Source: Sphaerisporangium album (GTDB lineage Bacteria; Actinomycetota; Actinomycetes; Streptosporangiales; Streptosporangiaceae). From it: a stretch of DNA of 64,000 nucleotides. The notes beneath the pieces are model-generated. The model made no database searches. It saw only the letters and a list, made by a program, of their open reading frames with translations, and was not told where the DNA came from. Below are positions 6,021 through 15,032 of this stretch, in pieces. Position numbers and translations under genes: made by a program. The DNA lies in NCBI RefSeq assembly GCF_003323745.1, contig NZ_QOIL01000025.1, positions 51,200-115,199 on the forward strand, in the 5' to 3' direction. Position 1 is the stretch's first letter, and the number at the start of each line of letters is the position of its first letter.

Positions 6021-8978
6021 TCGGTTGAGTTTGGTGGCCACTCCGACGCGGGAGGTGACCCCGAGCTTGGCGAAGACCCGGGACAGGTGGGTCTCGACGG
6101 TGCGCACGCTGAGGAAGAGCTGCTCGGCGATCTGCTGGTTGGTCAGGCCTTCGGCGACCAGCCCGGCGATCTCCAGCTCGCGCGGCGAGAGGCCCTGGGC
6201 GCCGCCGCCCTGCCCCGCCGGGGCCGTGGAGGAGACGCGCACGCCGAGCCGCCGCTGCTCGCGCGCGGCCTGGGCCGCCAGGGCGCGCGCGCCGGCGGTC
6301 TGGAAGATCTCGGCGGCGTCGCGCAGGCACTCGATGGCCACGGAGCGCCGGCCCGCGTCGCCGTAGGCCTGCCCGGCCGTGAGCAGGGCGCGCCCGGCGT
6401 CGATGCGGCGCTCGCCCGCGGTGAGCAGCCCGGCCGCCTCGCGGGCCAGCGCCGCCGCCTCGGCCGGGTCGGACGCGCGCAGGGCGTGGGCGCGGGCCAG
6501 TGGGACGAATCCGGAGAAGACCGGCAGTGCGGGATCGGTGATGCCGGTGGCCACCTCGGCCCAGCGGGCCGCCTCGGAGACGCGGCCGTGGGAGGCCTCG
6601 GCGAGGGCCAGCAGCTCGCAGCTCGCCACCAGCGTGCCGCGGTCCAGGCGGGGGGCGTCGAACCGGCCGCACGCGTCCAGGATCGCCTCGACGCCCTCGC
6701 CCATGCGCCCGGCCATCACCAGAGCGACGCCCCGGGCGTGCCGCGCCATGTCGCTCCAGACCTCGCCGCCGCCCACACCCGCTTGGATGGCCTCCTCGAC
6801 CGCCCGCAGCGCGGCCTCGTGCTCGCCGGCCCAGGCCGAGGAGACGCAGGACTGGGTGAGCGCGAAGACGAGCTGCTGGCCGGACTCCAGCAGCCGGGCG
6901 CCCTCGACGGACTCCTCGACGGTGGCGAGGGCCTCGGGGAGCCTGCCGAGCACGGTGAGCGTCCGCGCCTTGCCGGCGAGTAGGTTGGTCAGGATGTAGG
7001 TCTGCCCGGTCGAGCGGGCGACGGCGACGGCGCGCTCGAAGTGGCGCAGCGCCACCGAGTAGCGGCCGAGGTTGGTCTCGGCCCAGCACAGCCAGGCCAC
7101 GGCGTCCAGCCACTCGGCGAGGTGGTCGTCCAGGGCGGTGCCGACGAGCCGGTCGGCGGCGTCGGCCGCGCGCAGCGCCTCGACCATGCGCCCGGCGGCG
7201 TAGGCGGGCATCGGGCGCAGGGCCGCCACGGCCATGGCGAGGTCGGGCTCCCAGTCGTCGCCGGAGTCGGGCATCAGGTCGAGCACGGCCTGGGCGGCGC
7301 GGAAGTCGACGCGCATCATGCTCTCGGCGACCAGGCGCATGCGCAGGGGGACGGCGGCGGCGGCCCGCGGGTCGGGCATGCGGCGCAGCTCGTCCAGCAG
7401 CAGGGCCCTGGCCTCGTGGGGACGGTCGAGCTGGCGCTCCATCAGGGCGCAGATGCGGGCGGCGCGGGCGCGGCGGGCGTGGTCGTCGACGGGCAGCAGG
7501 CGCAGCAGCTCGCGGGCGGTGTCGCGGCCCTCGGCCAGGCGTCCGCTCACCCCCTGGGCGCGGCTGAGCTCCATCAGCAGCTCCAGGCGGTCCTCCAGCG
7601 TGGAGGGCTCCTCGGGGGTGAGGTCGAGGGCCTTGCGCAGCCAGTGGGCGGCGGTGACGGGGGCGTGGGTGGCCACCGCGCGTGCGGCCTCGACCAGAGT
7701 GGCGATGGCGCGCTGGTCGCCGAAGGAGCCCGACCGCTCCACGTGGTGGGCCTGGACGGTGGCCGGCGCGCCCAGCTCGGCCAGGTGGGCGGCCAGGCGG
7801 GCGTGCGCGGCGAGCTGCCACCCGGCGGCGGCGGACTCGTAGGCGGCGCGGCGGACCAGCGGGTGGCGGAAGCGGAACCGCCCCGCGGCGGCGGGGCGGA
7901 CGATGTCGCGGGCGACCAGCTCGTTGAGCCCGTCCAGGGCGGTGGCCTCGGGCACCTGCGCCGTGACGGCGGCCAGGGCGGGGACGAACTCGTCGGCGGT
8001 CACGGCGGCCGCCTGGGCGATCAGCAGCGAGCCGGGGGACAGGTCGGCCAGCTCCACGCGCAGCGCGGCGCGGACGGTGGGCGGCAGGTCGCCGACCTCG
8101 CGCTGGCTCATGCGCGCCAGCGCCTCCAGGTAGAACGGGTTGCCGCCGCTGGCCTCGTACAGGGCGCGGCCCCGGGTGCGGTTGACGCGCGGGCCGAGGA
8201 ACTCCTCGACCTCGGCCAGGTTGAGCGGGCCCACCGTGACCTGCCGCCCGCGCGCCCCCGCGCTCAGCGCCAGGGCGGCCAGGCGCGGGGTGACCTGGGC
8301 GGGCCGGTAGGCGATGGTGACCAGTACCTTGCCGCGCGGGGGATGGCGCACCAGGTGGTCCAGGAACTCCGCCGAGCTGTCGTCGGCCCAGTGGACGTCG
8401 TCCAGGATGAGCGCCAGCCCGCCGGGCGCGGCCAGCTCGTCGATGAGCTGCCGCAGCGCGCGGTACAGCCGGTAGCGGGCCATGCCGCTCTGGTCGGCGC
8501 TCTCGGGCGCCTCGGCGTCCTCGGGCCGCTCGGGCATCTTGGCGGCCAGCGCGGGGAAGACGCTGGCGAGCTGGCGGGCCTGCCCGGCGCCGAGCCGTCC
8601 CGACAGCTCGTCGCGCCGGGCCTCCAGGTGGTCGTCCAGGGCGTCGACCAGCGCGCTGAACGGCATGATCTGCTCGAACTCGGCCGCCCTGCCCCACAGC
8701 GTGGTCAGGCCCCGGCCGGTGGTGAGGCGCGCGAGCTCGGCCAGCAACCGGGTCTTGCCCGCGCCGGGCTCGCCGACCACGGCCAGGAACCGGAAACCGC
8801 CGGTCCCGGTGAGCACGGGGTACCCGGAGGAGCCGGTGAACTGGGGGAACCCGGGGAACATGGCCTCGACCGTCTGGGTGAATTCGCGCAGAGCGTCGTG
8901 TCGGCCGACGAGGGGGGTCCCGCCGGAGCGGGCCGTCTCGGTGCCCTCGCCGAATGGCAGCGTCTCAGGACCGTTCAT
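6000..8978 (-). CDS. LuxR-family LAL-type transcriptional regulator with AAA ATPase domain
   Basis: 992 aa from ATG at 8978. Near the N-terminus is a Walker A motif G-E-P-G-A-G-K-T, then a Walker B L-I-L-D-D-V-H-W. A long helical, TPR-like middle (roughly residues 380-900) follows, and a C-terminal LuxR helix-turn-helix has L-S-P-R-E-L-E-I and T-N-Q-Q-I-A then S-V-R-T-V-E-T-H. This is the MalT/LAL architecture, which activates target operons after ligand binding; targets are unknown. The last residues (about N-R-K-S-A-S-P-P) and the stop fall at the border of the TnpB element, so the natural C-terminus was probably altered slightly by insertion. The HTH itself is complete. Confidence 0.9.
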   Translation of the reverse strand: MNGPETLPFGEGTETARSGGTPLVGRHDALREFTQTVEAMFPGFPQFTGSSGYPVLTGTGGFRFLAVVGEPGAGKTRLLAELARLTTGRGLTTLWGRAAEFEQIMPFSALVDALDDHLEARRDELSGRLGAGQARQLASVFPALAAKMPERPEDAEAPESADQSGMARYRLYRALRQLIDELAAPGGLALILDDVHWADDSSAEFLDHLVRHPPRGKVLVTIAYRPAQVTPRLAALALSAGARGRQVTVGPLNLAEVEEFLGPRVNRTRGRALYEASGGNPFYLEALARMSQREVGDLPPTVRAALRVELADLSPGSLLIAQAAAVTADEFVPALAAVTAQVPEATALDGLNELVARDIVRPAAAGRFRFRHPLVRRAAYESAAAGWQLAAHARLAAHLAELGAPATVQAHHVERSGSFGDQRAIATLVEAARAVATHAPVTAAHWLRKALDLTPEEPSTLEDRLELLMELSRAQGVSGRLAEGRDTARELLRLLPVDDHARRARAARICALMERQLDRPHEARALLLDELRRMPDPRAAAAVPLRMRLVAESMMRVDFRAAQAVLDLMPDSGDDWEPDLAMAVAALRPMPAYAAGRMVEALRAADAADRLVGTALDDHLAEWLDAVAWLCWAETNLGRYSVALRHFERAVAVARSTGQTYILTNLLAGKARTLTVLGRLPEALATVEESVEGARLLESGQQLVFALTQSCVSSAWAGEHEAALRAVEEAIQAGVGGGEVWSDMARHARGVALVMAGRMGEGVEAILDACGRFDAPRLDRGTLVASCELLALAEASHGRVSEAARWAEVATGITDPALPVFSGFVPLARAHALRASDPAEAAALAREAAGLLTAGERRIDAGRALLTAGQAYGDAGRRSVAIECLRDAAEIFQTAGARALAAQAAREQRRLGVRVSSTAPAGQGGGAQGLSPRELEIAGLVAEGLTNQQIAEQLFLSVRTVETHLSRVFAKLGVTSRVGVATKLNRKSASPP

Positions 8979-9299
8979 ATCTGTACCCCACAGCGAGACG
9001 GAACACCACGAACAGCCGCGCCGCAATGCAATTCCGTGACGGACTTGCCGCGGGACTCCGACGGAGCCGGGGTGTTCACGGTCGAGGGCTCACCATGCGC
9101 ACGCCCTCGGAGCATGATTTTGTCGTAAAACAGACTGATGGCGGGCCGATCGGGCCGATCAGACCTTTTGTGACCAAATCGCGCGTCCTGTACCGCGATC
9201 GGTTAGGCTTTTGTGGCGGTTTCGTGTAGCCGTTCGCGGCGTATCATCGCGAGCCGCTCCGCCGGCCGTCCGGAAGCGGACACCGGCCCGCGCGGAGCC
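8979..9299. other. Intergenic region upstream of the LuxR gene
   Basis: About 320 bp between the LuxR start and the TetR stop, both leftward. It should carry the LuxR promoter. A partial direct repeat GGGCCGATC occurs twice in tandem near 9144-9160. I see no ORF with convincing codon bias and no clear operator. Confidence 0.4.
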
Positions 9300-10019
9300 T
9301 CAGCCGCAGCGGCCCGGGTCGTCCAGCGAACGCAGCCCGTGGACGGCGATCTCGACGCCCCTGCGCGCCGCCGCCCACATCATCTCCGGGGAGTCGCCCC
9401 GCTCGCGGCTGGCCATCGCCGCCAGCTTGGCCCCGCCGACGAACACGCCCACGGCCGCCGCGGCCTCGACGGGGTCGAGCTCGCCCTCGTAGGCCCGGCA
9501 CAGGGCCTCCGACAGCTCGCGCTGGACGTCGAACAGCAGGTGCAGCGCCCGCGCCTGCAGCGCGGGGACGGACATGATCAGACGGTTGCGGACCGGGGTC
9601 AGCTCCAGGGCCAGCCGGGTGTCCTCCGCGAGCTCGGCCGTGTCGGCGTCCTCCGTGCCCTTCAGGCCCTCCGCGCCCTGCGCCCGGCGGTCACCGTCGT
9701 CGCACAGCGTGCCGTCCAGGTGGACGAGGATGGCGTCGCCCACGCGGACCAGCAGGTCCACCAGCGGCTCGCCCGGCCGGCGGCCGCCGATGATCGCGAG
9801 CGCGCGCTCCAGCCGCGTCCGGGTGTCGAAGAAGAGCACGTCCTCCTTGCTCGGGAAGTAGCTGAAGAACGTGCGGGGCGAGACCTCCACGGCGGCGGCG
9901 ATCTCGGCCACGGTGGTCTCGTCGAAGCCCTTCTCCTCGAAGAGGCGCACGGCCGCCTCGACCAGCGCCCGGCGCGTGCGCAGCTTCTTGCGTTCCCTCA
10001 ACCCGGTGGCACCGCCCAT
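9300..10019 (-). CDS. TetR-family transcriptional repressor
   Basis: 239 aa from ATG at 10019. The N-terminal TetR helix-turn-helix is clear: [12 protein letters not shown], then [10 protein letters not shown] and [13 protein letters not shown]. The C-terminal ligand-binding part (residues about 75-239) is unlike a family I can name. It is divergent from the P450/ferredoxin operon across a 120-bp gap, the usual arrangement for a local repressor of that operon. Confidence 0.9.
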   Translation of the reverse strand: MGGATGLRERKKLRTRRALVEAAVRLFEEKGFDETTVAEIAAAVEVSPRTFFSYFPSKEDVLFFDTRTRLERALAIIGGRRPGEPLVDLLVRVGDAILVHLDGTLCDDGDRRAQGAEGLKGTEDADTAELAEDTRLALELTPVRNRLIMSVPALQARALHLLFDVQRELSEALCRAYEGELDPVEAAAAVGVFVGGAKLAAMASRERGDSPEMMWAAARRGVEIAVHGLRSLDDPGRCG

Positions 10020-10033
10020 GGCCGAACTTTACT

Positions 10034-10130
10034 GCATCAGATGCTTCTTTTCATCCGTTGCAATTTCACAGGAGGTACTGTTTTCTTGGGAGAGCAATCC
10101 AGTCAAGTTCCGTAAGACCGTCCAGTCAAG
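10034..10130. promoter_or_regulatory. Divergent TetR/P450 control region
   Basis: The gap holds an 11-bp palindrome GCATCAGATGC (10034-10044) and two direct copies of TCCAGTCAAG (10098-10107 and 10121-10130). The second copy merges into the AAGGAG ribosome site of the P450 gene. These are the best candidates for the TetR operator; which one is used cannot be told from sequence. Confidence 0.35.
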
Positions 10131-10139
10131 GAGCGTGAC

Positions 10140-11336
10140 ATGACCAACGCCATGCCCGAGCCGGTCACCCTTCCCCTGTCGCGGGAGGAGCCGTTCGATC
10201 CTCCCGGGGACCTGGGGCGATGGCGCGAGGAGGGCCCGATCCGGCCGATGCTGTACGCCGACGACCACGTCGGCTGGCTCGCCACCGGATACTCCGCCGT
10301 GCGGGCGGTGCTGGCCGATCCCCGCTTCAGCACCGAGACCACCCGCCTGCACCCGCCGATCAGCCAGCGCGCGCGGCTGCAGGCCCTGGCCAAGCTGCCC
10401 GGGTTCTTCATCCGCGAGGACCCGCCCGAGCACACGCGCCTCCGCCGCCTGCTCACCGGCCAGTTCACCGTCCGCCGCATGCGGCAGCTCGAACCTCGGA
10501 TCGAGAAGATCACCGCCGACCGGCTCGACGCCATGGAACGGGAAGGCGCGCCCGCCGACCTCGTGCGGGAGTTCGCCCTGCCGATCCCGTCCTTGGTCAT
10601 CTGCGAGCTGCTCGGCGTGCCCTACGGCGACCACGAGCGGTTCCAGCGCGACTCGACGACCCTGCTGAGCCTCGAATCGTCGATCGAGCAGGTGCGGGAG
10701 GCCATGGAGGACCTGCTCGACTACATCCGCGGCCTGGTCGTCCGCAAGCGCGCCGAGCCGGGCGACGACCTGATCAGCGGCCTCATCGCGACCGGGCGGC
10801 TCACCGACGTCGAGATCGCCGGGGCCTCGGTGCTCATGCTCATCGCCGGCCACGAGACCACCGCCAACATGCTCGCGCTCGGCACCTACACCCTGCTGAA
10901 GAACCCCGCCCAGCTCGCCGCGCTGCGCGACGACCCCTCGCTGGCCGACGCCGCCGTCGAGGAGCTGCTGAGGTATCTCACGATCGTCCACATCGGCCCG
11001 GTCAGGACCGCCATGGAGGACGTCGAGATCGAGGGGTACACGATCAGGGCCGGCGAGTCCGTGACGCTCTCACTGGGCGCGGCCAACCGTGATCCCGAGC
11101 GGTTCGATTCCCCCGATACCCTGGACATCACGCGGCAGGCCACCGGGCACGTCTCGTTCGGCCACGGCGTCCACCAGTGCCTCGGGCAGCAGCTCGCCCG
11201 CATCGAGATGCGCATCGGATACCCGGCCCTGCTGCGGCGCTTCCCGGGGCTTCGCCTCGCGACGCCGGACGAGGAGGTCGCGATGCGGTCCAACATGGCC
11301 ATCTACGGCGTTCACCGGTTGCCGGTCGCCTGGTAG
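10140..11336 (+). CDS. Cytochrome P450 (bacterial class I, CYP105-like)
   Basis: 398 aa from ATG at 10140 with AAGGAG seven bases upstream. P450 landmarks are complete: I-helix A-G-H-E239-T240-T, K-helix E275-L-L-R278, and the heme loop S-F-G-H-G-V-H-Q-C347-L-G, where C347 is the heme thiolate. Soluble, no membrane segment. The 3Fe-4S ferredoxin gene begins 14 bp downstream and is the likely electron donor. Substrate is unknown; isolated P450/ferredoxin pairs of this type oxidise diverse small molecules in actinomycetes. Confidence 0.93.
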   Translation: MTNAMPEPVTLPLSREEPFDPPGDLGRWREEGPIRPMLYADDHVGWLATGYSAVRAVLADPRFSTETTRLHPPISQRARLQALAKLPGFFIREDPPEHTRLRRLLTGQFTVRRMRQLEPRIEKITADRLDAMEREGAPADLVREFALPIPSLVICELLGVPYGDHERFQRDSTTLLSLESSIEQVREAMEDLLDYIRGLVVRKRAEPGDDLISGLIATGRLTDVEIAGASVLMLIAGHETTANMLALGTYTLLKNPAQLAALRDDPSLADAAVEELLRYLTIVHIGPVRTAMEDVEIEGYTIRAGESVTLSLGAANRDPERFDSPDTLDITRQATGHVSFGHGVHQCLGQQLARIEMRIGYPALLRRFPGLRLATPDEEVAMRSNMAIYGVHRLPVAW

Positions 11337-11350
11337 GAGGTTTTCCCGTC

Positions 11351-11542
11351 ATGCGGATCAAAGCGGACACCGACGTCTGCATCGGCGCGGGCATGTGCGT
11401 GCTCACCGCCGCGGACGTGTTCGACCAGAGCGAGGAGGACGGCACGGTCGTGGTGCTCCTCCCCGAGCCCCCCGCCGACAAGGAGGGGGCGGTCCGGCGC
11501 GCCGTGCAGGTCTGCCCGTCCGGCGCGCTGTCCATCTCGTGA
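11351..11542 (+). CDS. 3Fe-4S ferredoxin
   Basis: 63 aa from ATG at 11351. The AGGAGG ribosome site at 11334-11339 overlaps the P450 stop, so the two genes are translationally close. Cluster ligands are C10, C16 and C55 with Pro after the last; the position between C10 and C16 that would be the fourth Cys of a 4Fe-4S ferredoxin is Gly/Ala, as in P450-partner 3Fe-4S ferredoxins. Small, acidic and cytoplasmic; partner of the upstream P450. Confidence 0.93.
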   Translation: MRIKADTDVCIGAGMCVLTAADVFDQSEEDGTVVVLLPEPPADKEGAVRRAVQVCPSGALSIS

Positions 11543-11601
11543 GGTCCGCGGGGTCCGCCGGCTCCGGGCGCCCGTGAGCGCCCGTCCGGCGCCCCCGCGC
11601 G

Positions 11602-12006
11602 TCACCGGGACCCGGCCGCGCCGCCGGACGGCATCACGTGCCCGTTGGACCTGACGCTGCCGCCGAGCGTCTGGCGGAAGGTCTCCAGCATCTCGGGGGT
11701 GTTGGCGAGCACGATCCAGCGGGTGCCTTCCAGGTAGGCGCCGCCGTAGCCGAGGGAGTCGTCCAGCCACTCCCGCTGGCCCCGGTCGGTGGCGAACGTC
11801 GTCACCGAGTACCGGCCCTTGCTCGTCGTGCACATCGCCTGCCGCAGCTCGGTGGCGTCGACCTGGATCTGCGGCTTCGGGCACCCGGTCATCGCCGCGA
11901 GCTCCTCGACGGTGGCCGGGCCGCCCTTGGCCGCGCACCCGCCGAGGGCCGCGGCGGCCGCGAAAGCCGCCGTGAGCGCCGCCAGGGCGCGCCGCCGCGC
12001 CCTCAC
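11602..12006 (-). CDS. Small secreted lipoprotein, paralogue of the next gene
   Basis: 134 aa from GTG at 12006, whose GTG overlaps the TGA of the upstream gene by four bases. An Arg-rich N-terminus, hydrophobic core and L-G-G-C lipobox mark it as an exported lipoprotein. The mature part aligns with its neighbour: L-x-x-x-T-G-C-x-K/P-P-Q, then E-L-R-Q-x-x-C, a Y-x-V-T-T-F strand and a G-T-R-W-V/I motif. Two conserved cysteines suggest a disulfide. Function unknown; it looks like a tandem duplication. Confidence 0.75.
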   Translation of the reverse strand: MRARRRALAALTAAFAAAAALGGCAAKGGPATVEELAAMTGCPKPQIQVDATELRQAMCTTSKGRYSVTTFATDRGQREWLDDSLGYGGAYLEGTRWIVLANTPEMLETFRQTLGGSVRSNGHVMPSGGAAGSR

Positions 12007-12449
12007 GGCGCGGCCGCCTCGATGTTGCCGCCCACCTTCTCGCTGAAGACCTGGAGCATCCCGGGATCATTGCCCGCGATTACCCACCGCGTGCCCACCA
12101 GGTAGTTGCCGCCCCACTTCTTGGCCTCCGCGAGCCATTCGTCCCTGCCCTTGTCGGTGGAGAACGTCGTCACGGTGTACTGGCCCTGGTCGGTCTTGCA
12201 CACGCCCTGGCGCAGTTCCTCCGCGTCGGTCTGCACCTGGGGCTTCTTGCAGCCGGTCCGGGTGGCGAGCTGCTTGAGGGTGGCGGGCGGACCCGGCTGG
12301 ACCTTGACCCCGCCCGCGGCGCCGACGGGGGTGACCGGAGTCCCGGCCCCGCCGCCGCATCCCGTGAGGAGCGCGAGCGCGAGGACGGACCCGAGAAGGG
12401 CGGACGCGCGGGTCACGGCGTGCGCGGGGGAGGAGGTGGGGCGTCCCAT
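12003..12449 (-). CDS. Small secreted lipoprotein (first of a tandem pair)
   Basis: 148 aa from ATG at 12449, chosen over an upstream in-frame GTG because GGGAG precedes it and the signal peptide then has normal length. Lipobox L-T-G-C is followed by a Gly/Pro/Val linker and a domain of about 95 aa shared with the downstream gene, including both conserved cysteines. The two genes overlap and are presumably co-translated. The domain is not one I can name. Confidence 0.75.
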   Translation of the reverse strand: MGRPTSSPAHAVTRASALLGSVLALALLTGCGGGAGTPVTPVGAAGGVKVQPGPPATLKQLATRTGCKKPQVQTDAEELRQGVCKTDQGQYTVTTFSTDKGRDEWLAEAKKWGGNYLVGTRWVIAGNDPGMLQVFSEKVGGNIEAAAP

Positions 12450-12751
12450 GGCAGATCTCCCATTCAGTCTGCGTGCGGAGTGCACGCGAAGTGCCTGCGA
12501 AAGTCACCGACAGCGGGTACGGCCCGCCGGGAGGTCCGGTTCAACCGGGACGGACATCCGTGCGCCGGGTTCCTCGTGCGCCCGTATGGGAGGTTTCGGG
12601 TCGTTTCGGATGTCGCCCCTCGTCGCCGGGGAATCCGGTCCGCGAAGAAAATCCCGCGAACCGTCGAACTGTTCCGGCCCGCGCCGCGTACCTCGTCCCG
12701 ATGGGGCACCACACCAGGCCTCCACGAGCACAGACTCCGGGAGGAGTTCGA
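12450..12751. other. Divergent intergenic region
   Basis: About 300 bp between the leftward lipoprotein pair and the rightward DUF1996 gene. It must hold both promoters. I see no palindrome or promoter box that stands out. Confidence 0.35.
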
Positions 12752-14422
12752 ATGATCCGAATCAGGCACAGAAGGCGGCTCAGGCCCGTCCTGAGCGCTC
12801 TGGCCCTGAGCGGGGCCGGGATCGGCCTCGTCCTGGCGAGCGTGACGCCGGCCGCTCAGGCGAGTGAGGCGGCGTCGTCCGCTCTCACCTCCGCCTCGCG
12901 CCTCGCCGGCGCCTCCACGGCCCAGGATCCAAGCCCCGCGCCCTCGGCCGCCGCCGAGCCCGAGGTGTCCGCCGCGCCGGACGCCGCCGCCGAGCCGTCG
13001 CCCACGGCCTCCGACTCCGCCGACAATGCGGACAACACAGACAACGCGGACAATGCGGAGCCGAGCGCCTCCCCGGAGGCCCAGAGCCTCTCCCGCCGCG
13101 CCGCGCGCAAGGTGAGCTGCCCCTCGGTGGCCGACAAGGTGAGCGGCTTCAGCTCGGCCGGCGACGCGGAGGTGCGCAGGAACCTGGCCCTGCTCGACCG
13201 GCAGATCGCCCAGGCCGACCAGCGCCTCGCCAGGCTCGGCTCACGCGCGAGCGACAGGCAGATCAGGAGCTTCGTCCTGAACCCGCTGAAGGCCCAGCGT
13301 TCCATCGTCGTCAACCGCATCGCGCGGGTGGCACGGCGGTCCGGCGACGACATCACCGCGCTGCGCGGGCTCACCACCTGCACGATCGCCGACGGCGCCG
13401 GCGGAGGCCAGAGCCCGTCCCCGAGCCCCACGGAGCAGCCGACCGGCGACCCGACGGCCTCCCCCTCGCCCACCGGCGGCGGCGGGACCGGCAGCCCGAG
13501 CCCGAGCGCCTCTCCGAGCGCGTCCCCGACCGGCGGAGCCACCACCGGGCCGTCCCCCGACGACTTCGTCGACATCCGCCGCGTCCGGCCCAACGTCAAC
13601 ACCCCCGCCGTACGGCAGGGCGGCTCGCGCGGGACGTTCGTCTCCCGGTGCGGCCGCAACGAGGAGGGCCACCACAACTCCGACAACGTGATCGTCGCCC
13701 CGGGCGTGACCAACGGCGCCCACCACGTGCACGACTACGTCGGCAACCTGGACACCAGCGGCTTCTCGACCAACGACAGCCTGCAGGGCGCCGACACGAC
13801 CTGCTCCAACGGCGACAAGTCCACGCACTACTGGCCGGTGCTGCGCCTGCGGAAGGGGCAGGGCGACGACGCGGACAAGCCGGGCGGCGGCCTGGACGGC
13901 AACGTCGGGACGATCGTCAAGCCCGCCTCGGTCACGCTGACGATGCGCGGCAACCCGGCGAGCAAGGTGGTCGCGATGCCGGTGTTCCTGCGCATCATCA
14001 CCGGCGACGCCAAGTCCTTCACCAACGGCCCGACCAACGCCAACGCCCGGTGGACCTGCACCGGCTTCGAGAACCGCCAGCTCAGGGACAAGTACCCGAT
14101 CTGCCCGCGCGGCAGCCAGGTCGTCCGGCTGCTGCAGTTCCAGAGCTGCTGGGACGGCAGGAACACCGACAGCGCCAACCACCGCACGCACGTCGCCTTC
14201 GCGGGGGCGGACGGCTCGTGCCCGGCCGGGTTCCAGGCGATCCCGGCGCTGGAGCAGCGCATCACCTACAACGTGCCCCCGGGCCCGGGATTCGCGCTGG
14301 ACAGCTTCCCCGAGCAGCTCCACAAGCCGGTGACCGACCACGGAGACTTCATCAACGTCATGCCAGAGGCGCTGATGAACCAGGCCGTCACCTGCATCAA
14401 CAGCGGCCGTCGCTGCGGCTGA
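12752..14422 (+). CDS. Secreted DUF1996 domain protein with long Ala/Pro/Ser linker
   Basis: 556 aa from ATG at 12752 with GGGAGGAG upstream. Residues 1-41 are a signal peptide ending A-Q-A. A low-complexity Ala/Pro/Ser region follows with short D-N-A-D-N type repeats near residues 90-105, then a helical stretch, then a Pro/Ser/Thr linker near residues 225-270. Residues about 270-556 are DUF1996, with its His-rich G-A-H-H-V-H-D-Y core and several cysteines. DUF1996 occurs in secreted bacterial and fungal proteins of unknown activity. A strong terminator follows. Confidence 0.88.
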   Translation: MIRIRHRRRLRPVLSALALSGAGIGLVLASVTPAAQASEAASSALTSASRLAGASTAQDPSPAPSAAAEPEVSAAPDAAAEPSPTASDSADNADNTDNADNAEPSASPEAQSLSRRAARKVSCPSVADKVSGFSSAGDAEVRRNLALLDRQIAQADQRLARLGSRASDRQIRSFVLNPLKAQRSIVVNRIARVARRSGDDITALRGLTTCTIADGAGGGQSPSPSPTEQPTGDPTASPSPTGGGGTGSPSPSASPSASPTGGATTGPSPDDFVDIRRVRPNVNTPAVRQGGSRGTFVSRCGRNEEGHHNSDNVIVAPGVTNGAHHVHDYVGNLDTSGFSTNDSLQGADTTCSNGDKSTHYWPVLRLRKGQGDDADKPGGGLDGNVGTIVKPASVTLTMRGNPASKVVAMPVFLRIITGDAKSFTNGPTNANARWTCTGFENRQLRDKYPICPRGSQVVRLLQFQSCWDGRNTDSANHRTHVAFAGADGSCPAGFQAIPALEQRITYNVPPGPGFALDSFPEQLHKPVTDHGDFINVMPEALMNQAVTCINSGRRCG

Positions 14423-14443
14423 CCCCCGGCCCGCGCACGGCCC

Positions 14444-14479
14444 GGCGCCGCCCCGCGACACCTCTCGCGGGGCGGCGCC
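14444..14479 (+). terminator. Rho-independent-type hairpin after the DUF1996 gene
   Basis: A perfect 15-bp stem (GGCGCCGCCCCGCGA and its complement) with a 6-nt loop, 22 bp after the DUF1996 stop. No U-tract follows, as is common in actinomycetes. It also lies just after the leftward 48-aa gene, so it may serve both. Confidence 0.8.
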
Positions 14480-14529
14480 CGCGCACCGCGCGCGACCGTC
14501 AGGCGGTCACGCGCGGCGGTGAGGCCGGC

Positions 14530-14676
14530 TCAGTAGTCCCAGTCGTCGTCCTCGTCGTCCCAGTCGTCGTCATCGTCGTAATCTCCGCCGCGCGTGCGGA
14601 TCGCGGAGGCCGGGGCCGTCATGGCGAGGACGGCGACCGTGAGCAGGATGCCGGTGGCGATGAGTCGTCTGAACAT
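14530..14676 (-). CDS. Small secreted Asp/Trp-rich peptide (48 aa)
   Basis: ATG at 14676, nine bases after GGAG, to TGA at 14530. Residues 1-25 form a clean signal peptide (R-R, hydrophobic core, A-P-A-S-A cleavage site). The mature peptide of about 23 residues is almost entirely Asp, Glu and Trp/Tyr: R-T-R-G-G-D-Y then D-run-W-D-D-E-D-run-W-D-Y. Such a tail could bind metal ions or cationic surfaces. The signal peptide and ribosome site argue that it is real despite its size. No family recognised. It is convergent with DUF1996 and divergent from cydA. Confidence 0.65.
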   Translation of the reverse strand: MFRRLIATGILLTVAVLAMTAPASAIRTRGGDYDDDDDWDDEDDDWDY

Positions 14677-15032
14677 GAGAATCAACTCCGTAACCAGACT
14701 CGTCTGTGGCCCTGAAGCTTGCTCCTGGGCCGACGGAGCGTCGCTATGGCTTCCCGGGATACGCCAAGACGGCGCGGTACAGCATTCACCCTAACCACGT
14801 CTTCGCGGCAGGGTCACCCGGCTGCGGGCAAACCGGCGGCATGGGTTCCGGCAAGAGGCGAGGCGCCGCCTGGCGCTTGCCCGACGCGCGTGGGAGGCCG
14901 CCTTCCGGCCCGGCGGGCATTGCCGCGACGCGCCGCCGCAGAAGCCGCCCGCGGGCGCGTCCACCGCTTAACCTGCAGAAACACGCGCGTGCCCGATCAC
15001 TGCCACGCGGGTGCGGCGCGGGGGAGGCGCGG
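14677..15032. other. Intergenic region upstream of cydAB
   Basis: About 355 bp containing the promoters for the leftward small peptide and for cydA. I looked for a Rex-type TTGTGAA...TTCACAA site, which controls cyd genes in streptomycetes, and did not find one. Confidence 0.35.

Noticed and set aside
12473-12751. N-terminal extension of the DUF1996 protein to an upstream start
   Set aside because: The internal ATG at 12752 has an ideal ribosome site and begins a normal signal peptide; the extension would bury it.
13020-13064. Possible short tandem repeat or CRISPR-like array in the DUF1996 gene
   Set aside because: It is a coding repeat of D-N-A-D-N type within a low-complexity linker, with no spacers.
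14677-15032. Rex-type redox operator upstream of cydAB
   Set aside because: No TTGTGAA/TTCACAA-like dyad found.
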